This document shows, in pieces, positions 43,400 through 51,549 of a stretch of DNA of 64,000 bases. Position numbers and translations under genes: made by a program. The stretch spans positions 62,001 to 126,000 of the forward strand of contig NZ_WLYK01000001.1 of the NCBI RefSeq assembly GCF_009707545.1, in the 5' to 3' direction. The DNA is from Nakamurella alba (lineage in GTDB: Bacteria; Actinomycetota; Actinomycetes; Mycobacteriales; Nakamurellaceae). The notes below the pieces were generated by a model. The model was not told where the DNA came from. It did not search any database and saw only the letters and a list, made by a program, of their open reading frames with translations. The stretch's first letter is position 1; every line of letters starts with the position of its first letter.

Positions 43400-43876
43400 A
43401 TGACGGCATCGACGCAGATCCGTTCCCTGGAGGACCGGGTCGAGGAGCTCACCAGCCGCACGGCCCTGGCGGAGTTGGTCGCCGGGTACTGCCGCGGGGT
43501 CGACCACGGCGAGCTGGACCTGTTCCTGTCGCTGTGGCACGACGACGCGGAGTACCTGATCCCCGGTGGTCGTGGGGACTTCATCGGCATCGAGGGGATC
43601 CGGCAGTCCCAGGTGGTGATCGGCAAGGCGTGGAAGAGCACGAAGCACTGGACCACCAACCACGTGATCACCTTCGACGGACCGGATCTCGCGACCGGCA
43701 AGAGCGACTGCTTCGCGATCTGCGAGCACCACGACGGGAAGATCAGCCTGGTGTCGGCCACGTACGACGACCGCTACGAGCGTCGCGGCGACGGTGTCTG
43801 GCGGATTGCGAAGCGCCTGGTCACCCGCTGGTTCGTCAGCGAGGGCACCGACATCCGCCTGCTCCCCGCGTTCTGA
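43400..43876 (+). CDS. SnoaL-like/NTF2-fold protein
   Basis: 158 residues, clear SnoaL_4 type: LAELVAGYCRGVDHGELDLFLSLWHDDAEYLIPGGRGDFIGIEGI, then HWTTNHVITFDG and YDDRYERRGDGVWRIAKRLVTRWF. The domain is shared by dehydrochlorinases such as LinA, ketosteroid isomerases and the small subunits of ring-hydroxylating oxygenases. The Asp/His pair of LinA-type catalysis cannot be asserted. GAGGAG precedes the ATG by about 8 bases. Lies directly before the P450 gene. Confidence 0.8.
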   Translation: MTASTQIRSLEDRVEELTSRTALAELVAGYCRGVDHGELDLFLSLWHDDAEYLIPGGRGDFIGIEGIRQSQVVIGKAWKSTKHWTTNHVITFDGPDLATGKSDCFAICEHHDGKISLVSATYDDRYERRGDGVWRIAKRLVTRWFVSEGTDIRLLPAF

Positions 43877-43891
43877 TCGGAGGACCCTGGC

Positions 43892-45130
43892 ATGACCGGT
43901 ACCGTCGCCGTCCCGCCGCTGCTGTCGGAGGCGGGATCAGCCGATCCCTATGCGGTGTACCGGGTCCTTCGCGCAGAGGACCCGGTGCATCACGACCCGA
44001 GCACAAAGTCGCACCTGATCACCCGTCACGCCGATGTGTTGGCCGGTTACCGCAACAAGGCATTCACCTCCAAGAACTACGAATGGCAGCTCGAGCCGGT
44101 GTTCGGCAGGAGCCTGCTGCAGCTGGAGGGGCGTGAGCACGCTCGCAAACGTGCCCTGGTCAGCCCCAACTTCCGCGGACACGGACTCGACTCCTGGACC
44201 CCGGTGATCCGTCGGAACGTCACGCGCATCCTCGACGGCGGCATCGCCCGGACCGTGGAAGGACTGCTCGAGCCGCTGGCGCCCGGAGACGAGGTCGATC
44301 TGCTCGAGGTGTTCGCCCACAAGCTGCCGGTCTCGGTGATCACCGCCATGCTGGAGCTGCCCACCGAGGACGAGGAGATGTTCCTCGGCTGGTACAACCG
44401 GATGATCGCGTTCCTGGCGAACCTCGCGCAGGATCCGGAGGTGCACGCCTCGGGCATCGCCGCGCGGGCGGAGCTGTGGGAGTACCTGACCCCGATCGTC
44501 CAGGAGCGGCGCAGACATCCTGGAAGCGACCTGATCTCGACCCTCGCCACCGCCGAGATCGAGGGGGAGAGCCTGTCGGACGAAGAAGTCGCCACGCACA
44601 CCACCCAGCTGCTCAATGCCGGCTCGGAGACCACCGACAAGACCTTCGGCAGTGTCTTCCGTCATCTCCTCCGTGACCGGGAACTGTTCGAGCAGGTACG
44701 GGATGATCGTTCACTGGTGCTGCCGGCCATCAGCGAGACCCTGAGGGTGACCCCGCCGTCGCAGATGAACGCCCGCGTGCTCTCCCAGGACGTCGAGGTC
44801 GCGGGGGTGGAACTGCCCGAGGGGTCGCTGGTGCATCTCGTGATGGCTTCGGCGAACCGTGACGAGCGCCGGTTCTCCGATTCCGAGACCTTCGACCTGC
44901 ACCGGAAGGACTTCAATCACGAGAAGGCGTTCTCCGGCTCGGGTGAGCACTTTGCCTTCGGGTTCGGGATCCACGCCTGTGTAGGGGCCATGCTCGCGAA
45001 GAACGAGCTGGAGATCGGGGTGAACGCGCTGCTCGACAGGTTCCCCGACATGGATCTCGCGCCGGGGTTCGATCCGGTGGAGGTGGGAGTGAAGTTCCGT
45101 GCGCCCGTCGAGCTGAAGGTGGTGCTCTGA
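43892..45130 (+). CDS. cytochrome P450
   Basis: 412 residues. I-helix AGSETT (243-248), K-helix E282-TL-R285, heme loop FGFGIHACVG with axial C363. Differs from the P450 at 27486 in the I-helix (AGSETT, not AGHETT) and in the substrate-recognition regions, so it acts on another position or substrate. Soluble, no membrane anchor, no ferredoxin gene adjacent. GGAGGA is well placed before the ATG. Flanked on both sides by NTF2-fold genes in one operon, an arrangement consistent with a bound or unstable hydroxylation product. Confidence 0.95.
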   Translation: MTGTVAVPPLLSEAGSADPYAVYRVLRAEDPVHHDPSTKSHLITRHADVLAGYRNKAFTSKNYEWQLEPVFGRSLLQLEGREHARKRALVSPNFRGHGLDSWTPVIRRNVTRILDGGIARTVEGLLEPLAPGDEVDLLEVFAHKLPVSVITAMLELPTEDEEMFLGWYNRMIAFLANLAQDPEVHASGIAARAELWEYLTPIVQERRRHPGSDLISTLATAEIEGESLSDEEVATHTTQLLNAGSETTDKTFGSVFRHLLRDRELFEQVRDDRSLVLPAISETLRVTPPSQMNARVLSQDVEVAGVELPEGSLVHLVMASANRDERRFSDSETFDLHRKDFNHEKAFSGSGEHFAFGFGIHACVGAMLAKNELEIGVNALLDRFPDMDLAPGFDPVEVGVKFRAPVELKVVL

Positions 45131-45131
45131 C

Positions 45132-45680
45132 ATGACCGATGCTGGGACGGGCGTCGCCGGCGGTGAACTGCGCGACGTCGTTGCCAAGGCAGAGATCCAC
45201 GAGGTGCTGCTGCGGTACTTCCGTGCGATGGACCGGATCGACGACGAACTCGGCTGCTCGATCTTCCACGAGGACGGGACCGGCGACTACGGAGCCGACA
45301 TCTTCTCCGGCAGCGGTCCCGACCTGATCCGTTGGCTGAACGACTACAACCGCACCCTGCTCGCCAGCCATCACCAGATGTCGAACGCGACGATCGAGGT
45401 GTCCGGGGACGCGGCAGCGTCCGAGACCTACGTGACGGCAACGCTCGTCATGCCGGCTCCGCAGGGAGTGGGTCATCATGTGGTCCGCCGCGTCCACGGG
45501 CGCTACCTCGACGCGCTGTCCCGGAGGAACGGGAGGTGGGCGATCGACCACCGGCGGTACCGCCGGGACTTCTTCTGGGAGGAGACGGTGGCAGGTCTGA
45601 CGATCGGCAGCGGTGCGGACCGGACTCCGTCCGACCAGTCGTACGCGCACCTCGCCGCAGCGCGGACCCCAGGGGTGTGA
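45132..45680 (+). CDS. SnoaL-like/NTF2-fold protein
   Basis: 182 residues. AEIHEVLLRYFRAMDRIDDELGCSIFHEDGTGDY, SHHQMSNATIEVSGDAAASETYVTATLV, VVRRVHGRYLDALSRRNGRWAIDHRRYRRDFFWEE: SnoaL_4 fold with an extra C-terminal tail. Shows the Tyr/Asp/His-rich pocket of the family but no firm catalytic assignment. Starts one base after the P450 stop, so it is translationally coupled to it. Convergent with the TetR gene, which ends four bases away, so the operon ends here. Confidence 0.8.
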   Translation: MTDAGTGVAGGELRDVVAKAEIHEVLLRYFRAMDRIDDELGCSIFHEDGTGDYGADIFSGSGPDLIRWLNDYNRTLLASHHQMSNATIEVSGDAAASETYVTATLVMPAPQGVGHHVVRRVHGRYLDALSRRNGRWAIDHRRYRRDFFWEETVAGLTIGSGADRTPSDQSYAHLAAARTPGV

Positions 45681-45683
45681 TCG

Positions 45684-46394
45684 TCACCCGCGTCCGGACC
45701 GCAGCCGGGCGTCCCCGCTTGCGACGATGCCGTCCAGGATCAGACGCAGCCCGTGGTCGAACTCCGTGTCGGACACCATGGCCAGCATGATCCCGTCGTT
45801 GCTGAGCAACTCGGACAGGATCGGCATGGTGTCGTGATCAAGAAGCTTCGAGACGGTGTCGCGCAGGATCGGGGAGTGGTTGAGGTGTTGGATGCGCTCT
45901 CCCACCACGACCCCACGAGTGAACGTGTAGCCGGTGCTGAACGAGTTCCAGGCCGTGAGCGGGACGAAGCCGGCCCCGATCATGAACTCCAGGATCACCT
46001 CGATGTGGTGGTACAGCACATGTGTCGAGTCGAGGCTGTACGAGCGGATCCTCGTCCAGGTCAGATCGGTGAGTACGTCGTTCCGCCGATGGACGTCCCG
46101 CAGCTGTCTGAAGTAGTTCTCCAGGAACTCACGGACGTCCTGCCCCGTGGTCGGTACCGGAAGGGCTGCGACGACCGTCCGGACCGCACGATCACTCATG
46201 CTCCGCACCAGGTCGTCCTTCTTGCGGAAGTGCCAGTAGATGCTGGTGACCCCGACACCCATGTGCTTGGCCACCTCCGGGACCGACATTCCGTCGACCC
46301 CAGTGGTTCCGGCCACGGCGAACGCCGCATCGAGGATGTCCTCGGTACTCAGCGAGCCGCGTTCGCGGCGGGTGCTCGTCGGTCGTCCGGCCAC
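45684..46394 (-). CDS. TetR family transcriptional regulator
   Basis: 236 residues. N-terminal helix-turn-helix: LSTEDILDAAFAVAGTTGVDGMSVPEVAKHMGVGVTSIYWHFRKKDDLV (residues 15-63), then a helical ligand/dimer domain like TetR_C_11. GTG start with AAGGGGG about 6 bases upstream. Divergent from the MaoC/ligase operon, with a perfect 19-bp palindrome (46456-46474) in the 107-base intergenic region, so it most likely represses that operon and itself. Ligand probably an acyl-CoA intermediate as in FadR/KstR2-type regulators, by inference. Confidence 0.92.
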   Translation of the reverse strand: MAGRPTSTRRERGSLSTEDILDAAFAVAGTTGVDGMSVPEVAKHMGVGVTSIYWHFRKKDDLVRSMSDRAVRTVVAALPVPTTGQDVREFLENYFRQLRDVHRRNDVLTDLTWTRIRSYSLDSTHVLYHHIEVILEFMIGAGFVPLTAWNSFSTGYTFTRGVVVGERIQHLNHSPILRDTVSKLLDHDTMPILSELLSNDGIMLAMVSDTEFDHGLRLILDGIVASGDARLRSGRG

Positions 46395-46455
46395 AGTCGT
46401 ACCCCCTTCCGGGCTTGCGGTCCCGCAGATGATGTCATACCGTTCTGCATGGCGT

Positions 46456-46474
46456 TACTGTAAGGCTTACAGTA
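46456..46474. promoter_or_regulatory. TetR operator, perfect 19-bp palindrome
   Basis: TACTGTAAG-G-CTTACAGTA, exact inverted repeat with one central base, placed between the TetR start (46394) and the ATG at 46502 with GGAGG at 46490-46494. AT-rich half sites stand out in GC-rich DNA. Length and symmetry are typical of TetR-family operators. Confidence 0.8.
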
Positions 46475-46501
46475 GTGACGACCGGACATGGAGGTCCGCA
46501 G

Positions 46502-46933
46502 ATGTCGGATGCTGGGCCGGCGGCCGTTCCGCTGGTGGTCGAGCCGGGCAAGGTGCGTGAGTTCGCCCGGGCCGTCCGGATCGACCTGTCGGAACTCCAG
46601 GACGACTCGGGTGCCATGAGCATCCCGGCCACGTTCCTGACCGTCCTGCAATTCGTCGAGGATCCGGTCCAGGTGGCCGAGGATCTCGGTTTCGAGCTCG
46701 GCCGGACGTTGCACGGCGAACAGGAATTCGTCTTCCACGGCCCCCCGCCCGTTGCCGGGACCACGCTGTGGGCGACCTCGGCGGTGACCCGGCGCTACGA
46801 GAAGAGCGGCCGGCGAGGAGGAGTCATGAGATTCGCGGTGCGGTCGACCGAGTTCCGATCCGAGGACGGCGCCCTGGTTGCCACCGCCGAGATGACGGCG
46901 ATCGAGACCGCTGCGGCCGTGGACGCCTCGTGA
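46502..46933 (+). CDS. MaoC-like dehydratase N-terminal domain protein (FAS1-like)
   Basis: 143 residues, single hotdog domain of the FAS1-like dehydratase group: VREFARAVRIDL, SIPATFLTVLQF, LHGEQEFVFHGPPPVAGTTL, TAEMTAI. This subunit lacks the catalytic D-x4-H and normally pairs with a MaoC partner that has it, which is the following gene. Together they would be an enoyl-CoA hydratase heterodimer as in ChsH1/ChsH2 of cholesterol side-chain breakdown or HadAB/HadBC. Start ATG 46502 preceded by GGAGG at 46490-46494. First gene of a rightward operon that extends at least to 53907. Confidence 0.83.
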   Translation: MSDAGPAAVPLVVEPGKVREFARAVRIDLSELQDDSGAMSIPATFLTVLQFVEDPVQVAEDLGFELGRTLHGEQEFVFHGPPPVAGTTLWATSAVTRRYEKSGRRGGVMRFAVRSTEFRSEDGALVATAEMTAIETAAAVDAS

Positions 46934-47379
46934 CCACCACCGTCACCTCCGCCGATCCGCTGCCGCGGACCGTGGGCCCGGTGTCCCGCACCGACATCGT
47001 CCGCTACCAGGGAGCCTCCGGCGACTTCAATCCCATCCACCACGACGACGGGTTCGCACGAGCCGCCGGGTACCCGGAGGCCTTCGCCGTCGGGATGCTC
47101 CCGGCCGGCCTGCTCGCCGGATATGCGACGTCGATCTGGGGAGCGCAGACCATCCGCAGGTTCCGCGCCAGATTCCGCGAGCAGGTCTGGCCCGGGGACG
47201 TCCTGCATCTGTCCGCTCGGGTGGTCGGTGAGATCGCTTCCGGCGCAGGGGAGACCAGGAACATCACCGTGGAACTGGTGTGCGCCCGGCAGGGCGGGGG
47301 AGTCGCCGTGTCCGCGACCGCCGAGTTCGAACTTCCTCCTCATCACCGAACGGCCACCGACATGGGAGACGCATCATGA
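46930..47379 (+). CDS. MaoC-like enoyl-CoA hydratase, catalytic subunit
   Basis: 149 residues. Hydratase 2 motif YQGASGDFNPIHHD with the catalytic D32 and H37, followed by the helix and strands of the hotdog fold (YPEAFAVGMLPAGLLAGY, FRARFREQVWPGD). Start is GTG overlapping the previous stop (GTGA), so the two subunits are made together. Adds water across an enoyl-CoA double bond, producing a 3-hydroxyacyl-CoA for the SDR or the Ltp-type aldolase downstream. Confidence 0.9.
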   Translation: MTTTVTSADPLPRTVGPVSRTDIVRYQGASGDFNPIHHDDGFARAAGYPEAFAVGMLPAGLLAGYATSIWGAQTIRRFRARFREQVWPGDVLHLSARVVGEIASGAGETRNITVELVCARQGGGVAVSATAEFELPPHHRTATDMGDAS

Positions 47380-49037
47380 CGACGCCCGGGCTCATCCACC
47401 CCGCCGTACCTGGTGCCGATGGTGCAGTCGGGTGGGAGGACGAGCCCGACCGGCTGGGGTCGTTGCTGATCCGGCAGGCTGTCCGCCGCCCGGACGACGA
47501 GTACGTGAGTTTCGGCGGTGAGAGGTGGACCTACCGACGCTTCTCCGGCTGGGTCGACGCCGTCGCGGCGGATCTCGTGGGTCGCGGCATCGGCCGGGGC
47601 GACCGGATCCTGATCCAGGTGCCCAACCGGCTGGAGGCGCTGGTGCTCCAGCTGGCGGCCTTCCGGATCGGCGCGGTCGACGTCCCTGTCATCCCGATCT
47701 ACCGGGAGCACGAGCTGCGGCACATCCTCGACGACGCGCGCCCCGCCGCGGTGGCGGTGGCGGCCACGGTCAGCTCGCGGACACCACCGACCGAGATCGA
47801 CACGATCCTGTCCAGCACGGACTGGGCGCCGCGCGTGCGCTACGTCATCGGCGGTGACGCCGACGGCTGGGTGCCGTTCCGCGACCTCCCCGAGAGTGTC
47901 GACGACGTCGACCTTCCCGAGCCCGGGAGGCCGGACGAGCCTGCGCTGATCCTCTACACCTCGGGTACGACCGCGAAGTCCAAAGGCGCGGTGCTCACCG
48001 CTCGGGAGTGCCTCGCGCACGCCCGGAACTGGGTCTCGACGTTCCAGGTGAGGTCCGACGACGTGTATCTGGTCGGGACCCCGCTGTCCCATCTGGGCGG
48101 GTTCAACGCGGCCATCCTCCTGCCGTTGTTCACTGGCGCCCGGGTCGTGGTGCTGCCCCACTGGCGTGCGATCGAGGCCGCGGAGATCGCCGAGCAGGAG
48201 GCCGCGACGGTGATGCTCGGAGCTGCGCTCTTCCTGTCCGAGATGGTCGACATCTACGCCTCGGGCCGATTCTCCGACCGGCCGATCAGGCTCTACGCGA
48301 GCGCGGGGTCGGTCACCCCGCCGGCGCTGATCCGGCGCGCGGCGGACTTCGGCGTGACGGCCGGCAGTTGTTACGGCATGACGGAGGCCGGCACCCTGTC
48401 GGGCTTCGGGCCTGGCGACCCGCTGGAACGCCGTGCCGAGCTCGACGGCCGCATCTTCCCGTCGATGACCGTTGAGGCCGTCGACGAACTGCGCCGGGTA
48501 CTGCCGCCGTTCGAGGAGGGCGAGCTGCGGGTCCGGGGGCCCCAGGTGATGGAGCGATACACCGACCCGGCTGCATCCGCCCGCCAGCTCGACGACGAGG
48601 GCTGGTTCTACACCGGTGATGTCGGCTACGTGACGGACGACGGTTGGCTGAAGATGACCGGCAGGCTGAAGGACATCATCAACCGGGGTGGGGAGAAGTT
48701 CTCCGCCCAGGAGATCGAGCTCGCCCTCGTGCAGCACCCGGACGTCCTGGAGGTGGCGGTCGCGGGCCTGCCGGACGAGAGATTCGGAGAGAGGGTCGCG
48801 GCCTTCCTGCGGTTGTCCGACGGTGTGGTCTGGAACGGGCCGCAGCCGCTGCTCGACCATCTCGACGCGCTCGGATTCGCGAAACAGAAGTTCCCCGTGA
48901 CCTGGCGGGTGCTGGCGGAGGGTCTCCCCCGGACCGCCAGCGGCAAGGTCCGCAAGAACGTCCTGATCGATGCGGGGGAGAACGACGCGGCGCTGCCGCC
49001 TGTCAATGCCGAACAGAAAGAGGCGAAGGATGTCTGA
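47376..49037 (+). CDS. AMP-forming acyl-CoA synthetase (FadD/CoA ligase)
   Basis: 553 residues, ANL superfamily. P-loop YTSGTTAKSKG (194-204), GTPLSHLGGFNAAI, YGMTEAGTLSG, YTGDVGYVTDDGWLKMTGRLKDIINRGGEK hinge, and the C-terminal catalytic lysine in PRTASGKVRK. Activates a free acid to acyl-CoA via acyl-AMP. ATGA overlap with the MaoC gene. Its position in the hydratase/thiolase/dehydrogenase operon suggests activation of a side-chain or ring-cleavage acid. The island thus has ATP- (AMP), ATP- (ADP) and CoA-transfer-based activation. Confidence 0.93.
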   Translation: MTTPGLIHPAVPGADGAVGWEDEPDRLGSLLIRQAVRRPDDEYVSFGGERWTYRRFSGWVDAVAADLVGRGIGRGDRILIQVPNRLEALVLQLAAFRIGAVDVPVIPIYREHELRHILDDARPAAVAVAATVSSRTPPTEIDTILSSTDWAPRVRYVIGGDADGWVPFRDLPESVDDVDLPEPGRPDEPALILYTSGTTAKSKGAVLTARECLAHARNWVSTFQVRSDDVYLVGTPLSHLGGFNAAILLPLFTGARVVVLPHWRAIEAAEIAEQEAATVMLGAALFLSEMVDIYASGRFSDRPIRLYASAGSVTPPALIRRAADFGVTAGSCYGMTEAGTLSGFGPGDPLERRAELDGRIFPSMTVEAVDELRRVLPPFEEGELRVRGPQVMERYTDPAASARQLDDEGWFYTGDVGYVTDDGWLKMTGRLKDIINRGGEKFSAQEIELALVQHPDVLEVAVAGLPDERFGERVAAFLRLSDGVVWNGPQPLLDHLDALGFAKQKFPVTWRVLAEGLPRTASGKVRKNVLIDAGENDAALPPVNAEQKEAKDV

Positions 49038-50202
49038 CCGCAGACCGGTGATCGTGGGGGTCGGCGTCTCCGATTACCCCAGGGCACCGCACCTGGACGT
49101 GCTGGGCCACCATGCACAGGCACTGCAGCGTGCGCTGGCCGACAGTGGTATCGAGAAGTCCTCCATCGACGGTCTTTTCACCGCCGACGCGGTGATCCCG
49201 GGGATGGACACCTATTCCGTGCCGGAGATCGCGGAGTACCTCGGCATCGAGTACCGCTATGCCGACAGCACCTACACCGGAGGCTCCTCGTTCGAGCACC
49301 TGGTGCAACACGCCGCGTTGGCGATCCGGGCCGGCCTGGTCGAGGTCGCGGTGATCACCTACGGCAGCGACCTGTACTCCGCGGTCGGCCGGACGCTGGG
49401 CACCGGCGGCGGCGACCTGCGGCCGTTCGGCATGCGCCAGTACGAATCCCCGTACGGGAACTCCGTGGTCGGCTCCTACGCCCTCTTCGCGCAGCGGCAC
49501 ATGCACGAGTTCGGCACCACCGAGGAGCAACTCGCCGAGGTCGCGGTGTCCACCCGCGCCTACGCCGCGCACAACCCGCATGCGATGTACCGCAAACCCA
49601 TCACCGTCGACGACGTGATGAACTCCCGCTACGTCGCGGACCCGCTGAAGCTGCTCGACTCCTGTGTCGTGTCGGACGGCGGAGGTGCCATCATCATGAC
49701 CACCGCGGAGCGGGCGAAGGACCTCGCACGGCCGGCAGTCCACGTGCTCGGCAGCGGTGTCGCCCAGACCCACTGGAGCATCCACCAGTCACCGACGTTC
49801 GACACCACCGGCGCTCCCCGCGCGGCGGCTGACGCCTTTGCCGGAACGGGCCTGTCGGTGGACGACGTGAAGGCACTGATGACCTACGACAGCTTCACCA
49901 TCACGGTCCTGCTGCTGATCGAGGGTTTCGGGTTCTGCAAACAGGGGGAGGGCGGTCCCTTCGTCGCCGAAGGCAATCTCCGACCCGGGGGCCGTCTCCC
50001 CACCAACACCGACGGCGGCGGGCTGTCGTCATGCCATCCAGGCATGCGTGGCATGCACCTCCTGATCGAGGGAGTGCGCCAGGTGCGAGGTGAGGCCGGC
50101 GAGGTGCAGGTGCCCAACTGCGATGTCGTGATGGCCGGTGGATCCGGCGGCTGGGCCTCGGCGATCGGTGCCGTGCTGCTGGGATCGGAGCGTGCGGCAT
50201 GA
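49030..50202 (+). CDS. Ltp/SCP2-type thiolase-fold protein without the nucleophilic Cys
   Basis: 390 residues, thiolase fold, lipid-transfer-protein branch: VGVGVSDYPRA, ALADSGIEKSSIDGLF, YADSTYTGGSSFEHLV, VCKALMTYDSFTITVLL-like core (Y286) and GGGLSSCHPGMRG at the end. In true thiolases a Cys sits in the SxxCxSG loop; here it is STYTGGSS, so no acyl-enzyme can form. The same loss is seen in Ltp2, a retro-aldolase that cleaves steroid side-chain beta-hydroxyacyl-CoA with the help of a DUF35 protein. The adjacent, overlapping DUF35 gene makes this the most likely role. Overlaps the ligase gene by 8 bases. Confidence 0.86.
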   Translation: MSDRRPVIVGVGVSDYPRAPHLDVLGHHAQALQRALADSGIEKSSIDGLFTADAVIPGMDTYSVPEIAEYLGIEYRYADSTYTGGSSFEHLVQHAALAIRAGLVEVAVITYGSDLYSAVGRTLGTGGGDLRPFGMRQYESPYGNSVVGSYALFAQRHMHEFGTTEEQLAEVAVSTRAYAAHNPHAMYRKPITVDDVMNSRYVADPLKLLDSCVVSDGGGAIIMTTAERAKDLARPAVHVLGSGVAQTHWSIHQSPTFDTTGAPRAAADAFAGTGLSVDDVKALMTYDSFTITVLLLIEGFGFCKQGEGGPFVAEGNLRPGGRLPTNTDGGGLSSCHPGMRGMHLLIEGVRQVRGEAGEVQVPNCDVVMAGGSGGWASAIGAVLLGSERAA

Positions 50203-50654
50203 GGATCAACCCGACGGTGTCGCGCCCGCTCCCGCGGCTGGGCGACGAGTACACCCGCACGTACTTCGGGGAGTGGGCCGCCGGAAGGCTGGTCGTCCAG
50301 CACTGCCCGGAGTGCGGTCACTGGCAGCACTATCCTCGTGCGCTCTGCGAGAAGTGCGGTGCGACACCGGTCTTCGAGGAGCAGGAACCGGCCGGGGTGG
50401 TGTGGACCTACACGATCATCCGACAGATGGGCACCGAGCCGTTCCGTTCGGAGGCGCCGTACCCGGTCGCCATGATCGCACTGGCCGGCGGGATCAAGAT
50501 CATGGGCACGATCACCGACTGCGAGCCCGAGCAGGTCCGCATCGGCATGCGTGTGCGGGGCTACCCCGTCGTCTACGGGGAGATCGGCCTGCCGTTCTGG
50601 CGACCGGACACCTCGGACCAGCCGGTGGCGGGGGAGGACGGGTCCCATGGGTGA
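50199..50654 (+). CDS. DUF35 zinc-ribbon/OB-fold protein, Ltp partner
   Basis: 151 residues. N-terminal rubredoxin-like zinc ribbon with C36, C39, C50 and C53 (CPECGHWQHYPRALCEKC), then an OB-fold acyl-CoA-binding domain (GVVWTYTIIRQMG to the end). DUF35 proteins bind and channel acyl-CoA to thiolase-fold partners; in the ChsH2-Ltp2 complex this domain activates the aldolase. The ATG overlaps the stop of the Ltp-like gene (ATGA). Here it is a separate protein, not fused to a MaoC domain as in ChsH2. Confidence 0.9.
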   Translation: MRINPTVSRPLPRLGDEYTRTYFGEWAAGRLVVQHCPECGHWQHYPRALCEKCGATPVFEEQEPAGVVWTYTIIRQMGTEPFRSEAPYPVAMIALAGGIKIMGTITDCEPEQVRIGMRVRGYPVVYGEIGLPFWRPDTSDQPVAGEDGSHG

Positions 50655-51549
50655 ACTCGACGGCAAGGTCATCGCGGTGACCGGTGCCGGGCGTGGCATC
50701 GGGCTGAGCCATGCACAGCTGCTCGCGTCCGAAGGTGCCCGCGTCGTCGTCAACGATCTCGGGACCACACCGGACGGTCGGAGTGCCGCCGCTGCGGCGG
50801 CCGGGGCGATCCGGGCATCGGGAGGAACGGCGGTCGCCGACGACAGCGACATCTCGACCTGGTCCGGTGGCGAAAGCCTGGTGGAGAAGGCGCTCTCGTC
50901 GTTCGGTGCGTTGGACGGACTGGTACTGAACGCCGGGATCATCCGCGACCGGATGCTGGTCAACATGGTCGAGGACGAGTGGGATGCGGTGATGGCCGTC
51001 CACCTGAAGGGCCACTTCGCACCGTTGCGGGCCGCGTCCGCCCACTGGCGGCAGCTGGCGAAGGAGACCGGTCGCCCTGCAGGGGCACACGTCGTGATGA
51101 CGAGCTCGGAGGCAGGGCTCTACGGGAACGTCGGGCAGGCCAACTACTCCGCCGCCAAGGCCGGGATCGTCGGACTGGCGATGGTGGCGGCGAGGGAGCT
51201 GGAGCGCTACGGCATCTCGGTCAACGCCATCTGTCCACGGAGCCGCACCCCGATGACCGAGCACCTCGGACTGTTCGACGCCGGCGAGGGGTTCGACCGA
51301 TGGGATCCGGACAACATCGCCCCCTTTGTGGGCTACCTGTGCTCCGATGCGTCGTCCGAGATCACCGGTCGGACCTTCGTCGTCCACGGTGGCACGGTGT
51401 CCTTGCTGGAACCGTGGCAGGAGGTCGCCCACCTCGACCGGGACTCCAGATGGACAGTGGCCGAACTCATTCCGGCGGCAGCAGAGCTGTTCCGCGACCG
51501 CTCGCCGGCGCTCGCGCCGTTCCCGGACCCCACCGCCGCCCATGCCTAG
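50647..51549 (+). CDS. short-chain dehydrogenase/reductase
   Basis: 300 residues. NAD(P) motif TGAGRGIG (12-19), NAG at about 95-97, catalytic S154, YxxxK as YSAAK (Y167, K171). Resembles the MFE-2/17-beta-hydroxysteroid dehydrogenase type 4 group (GELDGKVIAVTGAGRGIG, NDLG, YGNVGQANYSAAKAGI), which oxidise 3-hydroxyacyl-CoA. C-terminal tail of ~50 residues (RWTVAELIPAAAELF) as in the bacterial HSD4-like enzymes. ATG overlaps the DUF35 stop by 8 bases. Follows hydration of the enoyl-CoA. Confidence 0.9.
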   Translation: MGELDGKVIAVTGAGRGIGLSHAQLLASEGARVVVNDLGTTPDGRSAAAAAAGAIRASGGTAVADDSDISTWSGGESLVEKALSSFGALDGLVLNAGIIRDRMLVNMVEDEWDAVMAVHLKGHFAPLRAASAHWRQLAKETGRPAGAHVVMTSSEAGLYGNVGQANYSAAKAGIVGLAMVAARELERYGISVNAICPRSRTPMTEHLGLFDAGEGFDRWDPDNIAPFVGYLCSDASSEITGRTFVVHGGTVSLLEPWQEVAHLDRDSRWTVAELIPAAAELFRDRSPALAPFPDPTAAHA

